Of a stretch of DNA of 64,000 nt, positions 11,695 to 22,500 are shown piece after piece. The stretch covers positions 174,264,689-174,328,688 of the forward strand of contig NC_058523.1 of assembly GCF_904849725.1 (NCBI RefSeq). Reading direction: 5' to 3'. The stretch comes from Hordeum vulgare subsp. vulgare. Its lineage: Eukaryota; Streptophyta; Magnoliopsida; Poales; Poaceae. Position numbers and translations under genes: made by a program. Under the pieces are notes generated by a model. It was not told the DNA's origin, searched no databases, and saw nothing but the letters and a program-made list of their open reading frames with translations. Within the stretch, counting starts at the first letter, position 1. Each line of letters starts with the position of its first letter.

Positions 11695-12687
11695 TGCATT
11701 TAGGGTGGGTGCACGAGCTTTCTGACTCGCCTCCCCCTGTCGCGACCGTATGAGCCGACGAAACCTGCATTTAGGGTGGGTGCACGAGCTTTCTGACTCG
11801 CCTCCCCCTGTCGCGACCGTATGAGCCAACGAAACCTGCATTTAGGGTGAGTGCACGAGCTTTCTGACTCGCCTCCCCCTGTCGCGACCGTATGAGCCGA
11901 CGAAACCTGCATTTAGGGTGGGTGCACGAGCTTTCTGACTCGCCTCCCCCTGTCGCGACCGTATGAGCCGACAAAACCTGCATTTAGGGTGAGTGCACGA
12001 GCTTTCTGACTCGCCTCCCCCTGTCGCGACCGTATGAGCCGACGAAACCTACATTTAGGGTGAGTGCACGAGCTTTCTGACTCGCCTCCCCCTGTCGCGA
12101 CCGTATGAGCCGACGAAACCTGCATTTAGGGTGGCTGCACGAGCTTTCTGACTCGCCTCCCCCTGTCGCGACTGTATGAGCCGACGAAACCTGCATTTAG
12201 GGTGGGTGCACGAGCTTTCTGACTCGCCTCCCCCTGTCGCGACCGTATGAGCCGACGAAACCTGCATTTAGGGTGGGTGCACGAGCTTTCTGACTCGCCT
12301 CCCCCTGTCGCGACCGTATGAGCCGACGAAACCTGCATTTAGGGTGAGTGCACGAGCTTTCTGACTCGCCTCCCCCTGTCGCAACCGTATGAGCCGACGA
12401 AACCAGCATTTAGGGTGGGTGCACGAGCTTTCTGACTCGCCTCCCCCTGTCGCGACCGTATGAGCCGACGAAACCTGCATTTAGGGTGGGTGCATCAGCT
12501 TTCTGACTCGCCTCCTCCTGTCGCGACCGTATGAGCCGACGAAACCTGCATTTAGGGTTGGTGTACGAGTTTTCTAACTCGCCTCCCCCTGTCGCGACCG
12601 TATGAGCCGACGAAACCTGCATTTTAGGGTGGGTGCACGAGCTTTCTGACTCGCCTCCCCCTGTCGCGACCGTATGAGCCGACGAAG
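11695..12687 (+). repeat. 71-bp tandem array, 14 units
   Basis: Units begin TGCATTTAGGGTG at 11695, 11766, 11837, 11908, 11979, 12050, 12121, 12192, 12263, 12334, 12405, 12476, 12547 and 12618, so the period is 71 bp; the last unit has one extra T and ends early. Units differ by only a few substitutions (for example GGGTGGGTG versus GGGTGAGTG, and a cluster of changes in the 12547 unit). It lies between the end of integrase and the 3' end of the convergent antisense gene. Variable 3' tandem repeats are known for Tat elements and are proposed seeds of satellite DNA. Confidence 0.97.
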
Positions 12688-13010
12688 TTAATCTTGTTAT
12701 GATTTAATCTTGAAGGTTTTTACCCTTTCTGCATACTTGTTGAAACTACCCGTAGTTCATTTGTTTTCACAGATGATGTTTTCAAAGTTTAAGACAGGAG
12801 GGTGCTAAGATTTGTTTCATCCTTGGCGGATTAAGCATTATAGAAGACTCTTATAAAGGCGGACCAAATATTTCAAATCGCCTTAAAAGGCGATATAAGG
12901 ATTTTTCTCCTAGGAGATATCATCAAAAAATAGTACTGACTATTACATGGCTCGCAGGCCAAATTCAGGAAAGTCTACTTCGCTAAATCCTGGCGTGAGC
13001 TCTGACCAAC
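12688..13010. other. Spacer between the tandem array and the antisense gene
   Basis: No gene. AT-rich; probably holds the 3' untranslated end of the minus-strand antisense gene. Confidence 0.5.
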
Positions 13011-13594
13011 TTAAATTTGTAAATCGCCCAATACCCAATTGCACCTGGCCAAAGCAGCAAAGTCGTCTTCATTGGTCAAAATTGATGCCAAGTCTGCTTC
13101 CCAGTCGAAAGGATTCTTGGGTCGCCGAGGAATTAGGTTGGTCACCACGAAGGTTGGCGGGCTGACTTTCTTATTCCTACTGTCATAAACCGCCTGGTAC
13201 TTCGTTATATCAAGGCTTGCGGCGAGTCGAGTTGCAGCCAGCCGAGAATCCTTGACAACTTTTTGGTTATCCTCTTCAACAAATTCCGATCCATCGTCCT
13301 TAAGCTGAGGGAAGCCAGCGGCTACTTCTTCTAAATTGATCTCTGGGGCATACGCTAAGCAGCAACTCAGGGCAGTCAGGACACCTTTCCGGGCGGCTGA
13401 CCGAGTTAACTCGCCAATCTGGGGAGGAAGTGTGGACAAACATCCAAGTACCTTCTTGATGGAAGTTATAGGCTCTTTGGCATCCATCACAGCTTTGACG
13501 GTCAACACACTGCCTGTGTACAGCTGCTCTGTCAGCGTATAAATCGCCTTCAGCATCAACACATAGTCTTCTTGCAGGTTGGCGACTCTTGGAC
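13011..13594 (-). CDS. Exon 7 (terminal) of the antisense gene
   Basis: Acceptor TATTCCAG; phase 1 junction restores a Gly codon with exon 6. About 193 further codons with no stop until TAA at 13011. Mostly helical; contains KYQAVYDSRNKKVSPPTFVV near the end, a motif often seen at the C-terminus of this type of grass protein. No enzymatic motif seen. Confidence 0.75.
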
Positions 13595-16401
13595 CTGGAA
13601 TATGATAATTAGTGACTTAACATCAGAAATTTGAGTACAAAAAAGAGGGGGATAAGATTGAAGATTTAGGTAAGGCTTACCAAAGATGGCTTGCGTCATG
13701 TTAGAGATATGACGTTTTAAGCCGGATAACTCGTGTTGAACAGTCACCAGCTTCGCTTCAGCTTTCTCTGCTCTCTTCAAAGCGGCATTTTGGTCAGCTT
13801 GAGCTTTTTCTAACTCGGCTTTGAGTTTTTCCAGTTTGGCCAAAGCCAATTTACACTTCTCTTCCGACTGAGTTCGGGCGTCTTGTTGTTCAGCTAAGTT
13901 TTTCCTTAAATCGCCCAGCGCCCATTCGGTCTGAGCAAGGTTTTCGTATTGAAAGTTTAAAATAAGGACAAGTCCCAGAATTACTGCAAAGCAATATCCC
14001 TGACACTTGGGGGCTAATGTATAATTTTTCAGGAGAAATTATACAGAAATCAAGACTGGTCGCGAAGCTTTTTCTAAATTTTCAAGACCCGGCTCATCTT
14101 TTTACTGATGACCCGGCCCTTGGGGGTTACTGGTCGCGAAGCTTTTTATAAATTTTCAAGACCCGGCTCATCTTTTTAATGATGACCCGGCCCTTGGGGG
14201 TTACTGGTCGTGAAGCTTTTTCTAAATTTTCAAGACCCGGCTCATCTTTTTACTGATGACCCGGCCCTTGGGGGTTACTGGGAATAGTATAAGTATAACA
14301 AAATTTACCTCATGTTTGTTGTTTAACATCTTCAGCAGATTTTTCTCCATCTCATAGCTCGCTTCCAGGCGACTTGCAAAGCCAGAACAGAGTTCCTTAA
14401 ACTCCAGATTTGCATAGTCGGAAAGTTTCGCCTTGGAGAGCCCAGACTCGGGAATGGCCTGAGAAGAGGATGCTACGTGTTTGGACAAAACTGTCGCTGC
14501 CGGCTTAGAAAAGCCAGAGCCAGTAATAACGACAGCATCTGGGTCTTCTGTTGTCATCAATGGGTTCGGCGATTTAGAGGCATCCATTGTTTCCTTCGGC
14601 GACTCAGGAAGATCCACTTGAATCGCAGGCTCATCATGATCCGGATCGTCTTGAGTCGGAGTTGATTTCTTTGGGGGTTCTGAAGTTGCATCAGGAATTG
14701 ATCCACTGGTTTTCCTTTTCTTGGCTTGTGCCCTAACAAAAGGGAATAAGCACGTTAAGGAATTGAAAAGATCGTTATTCTCAAAAGTCGAGGCAAGGTT
14801 ATCAAAAGACTTACCCCGGAACTCGAATCATCGGTGGAAGTGTTGACATCACTGAGTCGCCGGAAGTGGGAGGAGAGTTCTGCAAGAGTTATATATCAAT
14901 AATATAGGCGGGTTACAAATGTGATCCAAAGAAGCACGAATAATGGTTACTCATAAAAGTACCTCGCTTGGCTTTCTTTTGTTCGTTGCTGGTAAACCAG
15001 ATACCAGATCGCCAGAGTGACTTCGTGTTTTCCGGTTTGAGGCGTGCTGTGCTTTCTTCAGTATGAAATTTGGGTCCAAATGAGCATTTGGATGTGAGAA
15101 GGGGACTTTCCCACATATTCGCCGGGCCGGCTTAGGTGGAGAAGGAGATGAATCGGAGGAAACAGAAATTACCTCAACAGAGTCTTCTTGGCTTTCTTTA
15201 TCTTCATTCTATTACAAGGAGAGAGAAAGATATAAATAAAAGGTCAAAAGTGATAGGTGGCGAGTGAAAAGAGGACGGATTTGTACCTATGAAAGTGCAT
15301 CGCCGACTTGAGATTCGTCGACTTCGGATGGCTCAGCCGCAGCAGATTTTCCTTTGCCCTTGGCTTTCTTAGAGGGCGGCTTAGCACTTTTCATGGCTTG
15401 CTTTTTAGGTCTCCTGGACCAGAACTTATCGCCTTTCTGAAAAGGTATATATTATGAAATCATGACGGCAATGAAACAGAAGGGATAAATACCGAGGGCG
15501 GGTCAGTTTTGGTTACCTTGGGCGCCGGGTTAATCTTGCAAAAGGGCTTAAGGCTGATTTGGCCGCACTTTCCCGCAGGCTCGCCGGTCAACTTTTTGTT
15601 GATGGCAACAATATCCTTTTCTGTTAATGCTGTGTGAAAGTAGCATTGAGGATGATCCAGAGTGCTATCAAACTCACACATCAGACCATCTCGGCGGCTC
15701 AGAGGAAGAATCCGCCATTCGACCCAGCAGCGGATCAGGTCAACCCCGGTAAGACCATTGTTCGTCAGGGATCTCAGCTCAGATAATATTGGGATGAACT
15801 CTGACTCCTCTTCCTTGGTGAGCTTGTCTGGGAGCTTGAAGTTGACCGGAAGGCGGGTTGGCCTGTAACCCAGAAGCTTATTCTCACCAGCAGGGGACGT
15901 CTCTTGACAATAAAACCAAGATTCGCCCCAACCCTTGGGATGGCTAGGCATGATGAGTGAAGGGAACGGACTATCCCTACGACGCTGGACGTTGACGCCG
16001 CCGAGTTCCAAACTGGGGCCATTGTGGAATTCCTTTTGGCGATTCAGATGAAAAAAATGCCAGAATAGAGAGACAGAAGGCTCGCTCCGCAGATACGCTT
16101 CACAAAGAACTTGGAACTGGCTCAAATTGCTTATGGAATTGGGTCCCAGATCCTGGAGTCGGACGTTCATGAAGGTCAAAGCGTCCCTAAGAAATTTCGA
16201 TCCGGGCGGCTTAAAACCCCGTTCCAAATGTTCAACAAAAACTACTATTTCCCCTTCTTTGGGGTTAGGGAGATCTTCTCCCAACCCCGTGCGCCATCCA
16301 ATGACATCTTGAGGATCCAAACAGCCCGCTTTCACATAATTAGCTAAGACAGCGTCATCAACCTTGGTAGGAAGCCAGTCGCTCTTGAAGACGGCGCCCA
16401 T
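13011..16401 (-). CDS. Spliced seven-exon antisense gene of the Tat element (gypsy-transposon-domain protein), one internal stop
   Basis: Exons on the minus strand: 16401-15493, 15436-15287, 15208-14963, 14879-14815, 14732-14309, 13930-13681, 13594-13011. Each intron has GT...AG ends and every junction keeps the reading frame (phases 0, 0, 0, 2, 0, 1), giving about 875 codons closed by TAA. The only in-frame stop is a TAG as the last codon of exon 2 (15289-15287), explicable as CAG to TAG just before the donor. Exon 1 carries a domain like the Pfam 'putative gypsy type transposon' family. Exon 2 is Lys-rich, exon 5 Ser/Pro-rich and acidic, exon 6 a coiled coil rich in Lys, Glu and Ala. Function is unknown. 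Antisense genes before the 3' LTR are known in Tat elements. The start ATG lies just after a splice acceptor, so a 5' untranslated exon is likely. Confidence 0.8.
13681..13930 (-). CDS. Exon 6 of the antisense gene: coiled coil
   Basis: Acceptor TTGCTCAG, donor GTAAGC at 13680. The translation is a long heptad-like helix rich in Ala, Lys, Glu and Gln (LAKLEKLKAELEKAQ, AALKRAEKAEAKL), suggesting oligomerisation. Confidence 0.75.
14057..14278 (+). repeat. 74-bp tandem repeat, three units, inside intron 5 of the antisense gene
   Basis: Units start TGGTCGCGAAGCTTTTT at 14057, 14131 and 14205 (the third has TGGTCGTGAAG). Units differ by only a few bases. Located within the intron 14308-13931. Confidence 0.95.
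14309..14879 (-). CDS. Exons 4 and 5 of the antisense gene
   Basis: Exon 4 (14879-14815) follows the acceptor CTTGCAG and ends at a GTAAGT donor in phase 2. Exon 5 (14732-14309) follows TTGTTAG and opens with a basic AKKRK stretch, then an acidic, Pro/Ser-rich linker (DDPDHDEP, VDLPESPKE), ending with a helical segment before donor GTAAAT. Confidence 0.7.
14963..15436 (-). CDS. Exons 2 and 3 of the antisense gene
   Basis: Exon 2 (15436-15287) is basic (KPPSKKAKGKGK), reminiscent of a nuclear localisation signal, and ends with the only internal stop, TAG at 15289-15287. Exon 3 (15208-14963) is Ser/Pro-rich then basic. The intron between them is 15286-15209. The intron before exon 2 is 15492-15437, ending TTTTCAG. 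Confidence 0.7.
15493..16401 (-). CDS. Exon 1 of the antisense gene: gypsy-type transposon domain
   Basis: 303 codons from ATG 16401 (MGAVFKSDWLP...) with no stop. The conserved block FVEHLERGFKPPGSKFLRD followed by LGPNSISNLSQFQ and SVSLFWHFFHLNR is the signature I associate with the Pfam 'putative gypsy type transposon' domain found in grass genomes. An intron acceptor TTGTAG directly precedes the ATG, and the donor is GTATTT at 15492-15487. A longer version reading from ATG 16443 is possible if the upstream intron is retained. Confidence 0.8.
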
Positions 16402-17250
16402 GCTACAAGTAGGTAAAAGTATGATGTTACATGTCTTGGACATCTACTATATGGATTGGAATCGGTTCGTTTAACCCGCTAGACCAAGCGGCCGGGTTGG
16501 GTTGCTATGGCGACTTATGGAAGTAGGGTTATTCCCAAAGGCTACGTTTCTGCGGATGGTAAAATCTATTCGTTCCGAAGCACTAAGGGGGGATGAAGGC
16601 TACAAACGGTTTTTCGCAAACAGTAAATGAGGAATGGATCTACCAAACAGATGTGAAAACCTACGAATATAACTAGGCACGAACAATTTATTATCAGGTG
16701 ACGCCCCTCGTTTGGTGAAGACATTGTGTTCGAAGATTCGCGAGTACAACGGATAATTAAAATTATTCAGGGCATTGGTTACCCTATCAGTGCTCGTGCT
16801 AATCGATTCGAAGAAGATGAACAACTATGAGCGAAAAGCTTCGAAGCTACGGCAATGGCGAAAGTTCAAGCAAGGAATGAACCTACTCCTAAGAAGGTGA
16901 ATGAAGGCCTAACCTGATGCTCTCGATCGAAGAAGGCCGACGGTGACAGAGATCGTTGAAGAAGCGCGGGGGTCCCGACGAACGAAGAGATCTTCGACGG
17001 CGGCGGAGTTCGAGGCGAGCAACGAGGTGGTCGGTGACGATGCGATGGTCAGTGGCGGCGGACGGATCGTCCGAGGTGCGAACCTTGACGACGGCAACTA
17101 CTTATGGGCGGCGCTGAAGCTTCTCGGACGAGGGCAGAAGGTGCGGCCGGCGGCGGAGCCCTCGGGAAGCGATGAGGCCTTTTGCTGTGATAATGGGGGG
17201 GAGGTTGACGAGACTGGTAGGTGGGAAGCGCCAGCCGTGTCCCCTCCGTC
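16402..17250 (-). other. Predicted 5' untranslated exon and first intron of the antisense gene
   Basis: From the TATA box leftward the minus strand is CT-rich and GC-rich to about 16916, where CAG/GTTAGG is a plausible donor. The stretch 16915-16402 is then AT-richer and ends in TTGTAG, a plausible first intron. A frame at 17097-16909 may be part of this leader exon but lacks an ATG. Confidence 0.45.
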
Positions 17251-17260
17251 TATTTATCAG
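17251..17260 (-). promoter_or_regulatory. TATA box for the antisense gene
   Basis: Minus-strand CTGATAAATA followed by GACGGAGGGG, in a GC-rich region about 300 bp inside the 3' LTR and upstream of the antisense gene. It is the only clear TATA-like sequence there. Spacing to the likely first exon is reasonable. Confidence 0.45.
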
Positions 17261-17559
17261 GACGGGCGCTGGAATCGAGGCGCCGTGAACGGGAACCATT
17301 GGGGAATAAAAAGATTCGCCATGATGACGTCCGAAGATTTTGGGATAGTGACGCACTAAAGATCCGTTGGGATTATGTTAGTTTTCTCGAGAATCGAGGG
17401 ACAAGAAGATGCCGACGGGAAATGGTTTGTCGACTCAAAGATTTTTTCGGTGCCAGATGGCGAGTTACAATTTCTGACGTATGGAGAAAGACGAAGGAGT
17501 GAATCACCTTCAACTGAGCGAGAGCGTTGGCGTGAAAGTTCAAGTCAATCTGGGCCTAA

Positions 17560-18045
17560 TGTTGGGGATATTACTTATTAAGTGACCCGCCCAAGATGGG
17601 CCGGGTTACCAGTATGGCGATTCGTCCTCTAGGTTACCTGGGCTTCAGCCTGGCCGGTTTAAGGCCACGGGACGGTTATGATTTCTGGAAGGTGTCCGGG
17701 TTTTGAAGGACGACGACTTAGAGACTACAATGGTCACGAATTGTAAGAAGGAAGGGACTCTTGTAAACCCTAAGGCCTCGATCTATATATAAAGGCAAGT
17801 CCTAAGGAGGAGAGGGGGGTTAGAAAATCATCGAGTGCTAGGTTAGGCGAGTTACGCCTCCCTTGTAATCGAATCCACATCAATACACACAAAGTAGGAC
17901 GTAGACTATTACCTCCTCTCGAGGGGCCGAACCTGGGTAAATCGCCGTGTTCCTCCCGTTTAACCCCTTTGAGTCGCCACCAAGGTGCTATGGCTCCAGT
18001 ACTAAGTCCTTTCACGAGGACATCTGCCGTGACAAAACCACGACA
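17560..18045 (+). repeat. 3' LTR of the Tat element
   Basis: TGTTGGGGATATT... to ...CCACGACA, followed by the TSD CTGAG. Its TATA-like box at 17782-17793 reads TCTATATATAAA. The polypurine tract just upstream is weak (GGGCCTAA). Confidence 0.93.
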
Positions 18046-18050
18046 CTGAG

Positions 18051-18633
18051 CGACACCGTATGTCGTGCCTCGAGCGATAGCGATGAGGAGGACAGTGGTG
18101 GCAGCGAGATCCGTGTTGGGTTAGGGCCACGGGGTGTCAAACTGGATGCCGACTCCCTGGGCCCCAACTGGACCTAGGCTGCACCCCCGCGGATAGCTCG
18201 CGGCTTGCCCCCGCCCGGCGGGGGCACCCTGCTGGAGCTGGCGTTGGTGCCTCGTGTTTGAGGAGGAGGCACCTCCACCAGCTCTGACTTCTCGAGGTCC
18301 TCTGCTTGGGCCACCTCACCGGAGTGGGTATTGGCTCCCCGGATCCAGGAGAAGGCACACCCGCCGGCTCCAGATCCTTCGCCCCTTCCTGTGCCCCGCC
18401 CTCTACACCTCAGCCAGAGTGGGAGCCAGGTGATGCCAGCTAGGGGCGGTCCCGTTCTCGCTGGCTTAGTGTCGGCCCTGGGGGGAAAACTCCTGCCGCG
18501 CCATGGGCTCTGCCTTTTTCTCTTCTTGAGCTTCGCTCCTCCGCGTAGGTCGACCCTGTCAAAAGACAGAGTCTTTAGGTTAGGATATCAACGCTATGTA
18601 AGCAAAGCCAAATGTATTCATTCAAATGAATGA
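18051..18633 (+). pseudogene. Antisense frame, 3' part
   Basis: Continues the frame of 4320-4600 across the Tat insertion. It begins with a Ser/Asp/Glu-rich stretch (SSDSDEEDSGGSE), then Pro/Gly-rich sequence. In-frame stops occur at 18175-18177 (TAG) and 18259-18261 (TGA), and the frame finally closes near 18633. Either the gene is decayed or introns remove these segments. Function unknown. Confidence 0.4.
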
Positions 18634-19525
18634 AAAAGACTGTTTTCCCTTTTCCGATTCCGTTCTTTGTATGATTCGTTTTTGCATAATCTGGGAGCTT
18701 GCTGGCAACTACCAGCAAGGCTCCTTGCCGCGTTCGGTGCAACCATGGAAATCGCCAAGCGTAGCTTGAGATGAAATCGAGTGGTACATAGCCGCTTGCT
18801 CTGTTGATCTAGTTCGCAATTGTTTGAAGGTGCTCTGTGGCCATTAAGGTCATTTGAACGAGTTCGAAATAGAGACAAGGTGCACCGAACTTTGGGAAGG
18901 TCCGAGTACGCACAAACTCCACACACAAAGAATGGAAGCTTTCGAGGGGAAAACCAAAGGATCTATCTACTTCAGATCTGAATCTTAAACTTAAAAACTT
19001 ATCTGCTCATGCCATGGTTGTACGGTGTTTGAGTCTCTTGCCAGGGCGTCAAAGCCCTCGGCAAGCAGTGAATCACCGCTCCCGGCGGCTTTTTCCTCCA
19101 ACAAAGTCTTTTTGCCAACGGTCCATGACCGTCATCTGGAGGGAAAGCCGGCCAGGGTGCAACCCCTTTGCTTTTCTCTTGATAGGTTGTGCTTGCGGAG
19201 CCCCCGAGCGCGTCTTTGGGCGACGATGCGATGCTCTTAGGGGCGCAACACTAACATTGGAGCGTGCGCCGGGAATTCGGGAACGTGTGGCACATCCTCA
19301 ACGACTATGCATCGCTCCGCGGAGGTGCGTCCGCCGGATTATGCGCCGGGGCCTCTGTGAAGCGCCCACGCACACACTCGACAACAGCGTGTTGGCCCCC
19401 GAGCGACGCATCGGCCGGACGATGCTGCTCTTGGAGCCTCCGCCTCCCTGCCCCGCACCGCATGTAGCAACGCACTCGCGCACACCTTGCGAAGCCGTAG
19501 CAGAACAGGGTGCCCGCCGCGGTAC
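18634..19525. other. Interior of the non-autonomous element, no gene recognised
   Basis: Short frames exist on both strands (for example 19014-19574 plus and 18618-18926 minus) but none shows a recognisable domain or a convincing start. The last five bases, GGTAC, are the left copy of the TSD of the Tekay-like element. Confidence 0.45.
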
Positions 19526-22500
19526 TGTCACACCCTGTTTTCATTACAACTTTCTCTGTAATGCAGAAATCTGAGCTTGTTAGAACTTTTCCAAAACTAA
19601 TGTTGTGAGTGCCATGATTGTCATTGTATGCTTGTGTGTTTGATCATGTGATTTTAAAAACCACATTTCACAAGATTGAATTGATTCTGAAACATTTTAT
19701 GATTTCTGATCAAGGTAAAACCCTACTTTGAGTTGCACTACATGCCCTTGATGGCAAGGAGTGTTCTCACCCAAAGTTGGTGATCTGATTTTAGTTTTAT
19801 TTTAGTGCTCCAAAACCACACAATAATTATTTTGTGAATTGTTTTCTTAATTTATTTGCAACTCCATTTCTTAGACCAGAAATGGTATTCCTACATGGAA
19901 AAATACTTTTCTGCCTTGGAAAAATCTGATTATATTTGGAGATGATGAGAAGGACATATATTTTCAATACATAAGATTTTAACCCCTATTTCTATTATTA
20001 TTATATGAGTAAAACCCTGAAAACCATTTCTGTCTATTTTGACCTTTTGAAATATTTCCAAAGGAAATATTCTCTATAAAATCCTACAAAATTCCAGTGG
20101 TATCCCTAAGCCATATTTGGTGTCCACATAAAGTTTCACTTGGATCCAAGGTGATTAAGGACCCCAAATAACTGTAAAACCCCTTCTGTCTAATTTGAAG
20201 TTAGAGCAACTCTACATAGCAAAGTTTGTCCAATGATGTTGAAACTTTGCAGGAGTGCCTAATACCTCAAATGAGGGTTCCACACCAAAAATGGGATTTG
20301 TGGGACTTAGTTTTCCCATACTCTCTTTGGACGGGACAGATGTGGTAAAATGGTGAAGTTTTCAAGATTACAAAGCTAAACTTGTCCAATGGGGCTCAAA
20401 CTTGGTGAAACCCCATGTTTTAGCACGAAACCCAAACCTGTTAAGTTGCAGCACCAGTGGTGGGGTGCAACCAACCCAAACCACTGTCGATCACCTTCTG
20501 ACAGATGGGTAAAAGCCCCTTTAACCATAGCTAAACCCAACCCCTTTGCTCCAATCTCTAAGATTAGGTGGTCAGTATCAATGCACAGCCCCATCCGACT
20601 GCCCCCTCTCTGGTTCAAAGTAGAAATGCCAAAAACCCCAATCTAAGCTTCAACTCAAACCTGACAGCACCTGTTTCTCTTGCCTCCCTTGACCAGCCGA
20701 GGATCCCACGGGACTTCAATAGCTAGCCTCATCCCAGCCAGTGCCCAGGACATGCTAGACAAGTCCAAAGCACCTCAGAGCACACCAACATGCCGTGGCA
20801 TGCGTAAACTATGCTCTGGGCGCGCTACAGGAAGCCACCAAGGTGGGGGCGACACCCTCGGCCAGTTCCAGCCTCCCTCGAGGTGTCCAACCTCTTCCTG
20901 GGCAACCCCTCTGCATCAAGCGACCATCAGGGCCCCTCTTCTCCTGTGCTAGAGCATGTGCGGCGCATGCCCGCGCGCACCAGAACCGGCCAAAGTTGCG
21001 TGGCCACTGATGCTCGACTCCCCTCTCTCCCTCTATTGCAGATGGTTTTGGTAGTCCAAAACCACATCCTGAGACCGTGGTTTCGACCCCAGCTCCTCCC
21101 TGCACCCCCATGCGCACGACGGTGAGTCACCAGCGCTCCCGAGTCGGCTCACCGTCGAGGGCCTATATATAGCCCTCCCCCTCGCTCCAGCACCCCTCAG
21201 ACAGCTTCGCCACAACCACTAGCACCTCCGTAGCCACCCCAGCAAGCCAGCAGAGCCTCGGTGCTCCAGATCGACCGAGGCCCCTCTGCCTCGGAGTTCC
21301 AGTCGATCTCCGGCAACACGACGGTCCTACATCCCTCGACCCACCAAACCACTTCCCTTGACCTCATGGAGCTTTCCTCCAACTTTCCCAAGCATATCCT
21401 TGCCCCTAGCTACCCTCTCGATCACCTCCCGAAACTCCTCCGCCGCGGCCTCCTCGTCGCCGGTGAACCTGAGCCTCTCCGTCGTTGCTCCGACCACCAG
21501 CAGGTAGGCGGCAACGAGCCGGACCCATTTTCCATCTTCGTTGGGGCCCGAGGACATCGGCAGCCTCGCCGGCGTGCTCCTCCTCCTATCTAGCCAGAGG
21601 TAGGAGACGACCCCGACAGGTGTGCCCCACCCGTCGGTGGCCCAGCCCCCTCTCCCGCGCTGCCCGCCTGAAGGCGCGCGCGCGTGGACAGGCTGTTGGC
21701 TGGCCTTTGGGCCGGCCCAGTCCGAGGCCAAGCCAGTCTAGGGGTGTAGCCCATTTTTCTTTTGTTTTAAAACTAGATTTTCAAAGATTTTTATAAAAAG
21801 ATTTAACAAGTGTAGAAATATAATTTTTCCACTAATATTCTTTTAAAAATATGTAGTATTTAATAAGACCAGTGGTAGAATTTTTCAGCAACTATTCTCT
21901 TTTACAATAGTAAAAAGGACTAAATTGGAATTGTTTTGCTTCTGTTTAGTTGATTTTAAAAATATTCCTTCATTGGGATCAGAGGAAAATATTTTAAAAA
22001 ATAACAACTTAGATTTATCTGAAATAACCAACATTTTTTAAATGACTTTGTGATTTTCTTTTGAGTGAGCTATTTCTTATTTCTTATTTTGATGACAATA
22101 GAAAATCCGTCTGACGAGGGAATCGAAGCGGAAGACCTCGGAGACCCCGGATACCTAGCTGACCAAGGCAAGCAACCCTTTGACCATGACTGAGCATATG
22201 TGATGATGCATGCTAGAGTAGCAAATATTTCTGCTGCATATGATCATAAGTGCAGGTAAATCATTGAAGTGATGTTACCGGTGGCTCCTCCCGAGCAAAT
22301 GCATTGAGCTTGATCCTACCACCTATGAGGGTCATGGTAATATCATGTTGACAAGTAAAGCTAGAGTAACAATAGCATGAGCATGTGTTGGTATAAATCA
22401 AAGATTTATGAAAACCCCATCGGGTGCCACTAATGCCTGAGGGTGATGATGAGTTAGGTGGCCACTTTTGTTGAAGTGGTGCACCGGGTATTTGTTTGAG

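Larger units (their letters stand above)
4601..18045 (+). mobile_element. Tat-lineage Ty3/gypsy retrotransposon, complete but decayed
   Basis: A 13,445-bp element with LTRs 4601-5091 and 17560-18045 and a perfect TSD CTGAG (4596-4600 and 18046-18050). Order: LTR, PBS, gag, protease, reverse transcriptase, RNase H, a second RNase H, integrase, a 71-bp tandem array, a spliced antisense gene, LTR. The double RNase H and the antisense gene before the 3' LTR are hallmarks of the Tat lineage (RIRE2, Grande and Retand relatives). By eye the LTRs differ at about 19 positions over about 485 bp plus a G-run length change, mostly C/T and G/A. That indicates a moderately old insertion, younger than its host element. 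Confidence 0.9.

Noticed and set aside
11700..12622. Nine overlapping 70-residue minus-strand frames
   Set aside because: They are produced by the 71-bp tandem array: three units (213 bp) return to the same phase and happen to lack stops. No gene signal beyond that.
16402..17097. An additional coding exon from 17097
   Set aside because: It has no ATG, its product is low-complexity Arg/Ser, and the exon with the conserved domain already starts with an ATG after a splice acceptor.
18618..19574. Frames of 60-186 codons on both strands
   Set aside because: No recognisable domain, no good start context, and base composition alone (GC-rich) can explain the openness.
20376..21731. Several frames of 60-134 codons in the region 20.4-21.7 kb and their counterparts at 30.2-31.7 kb
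   Set aside because: They lie in both 4-kb LTRs of the Tekay-like element, in GC-rich non-coding DNA, and differ between copies with frame changes.
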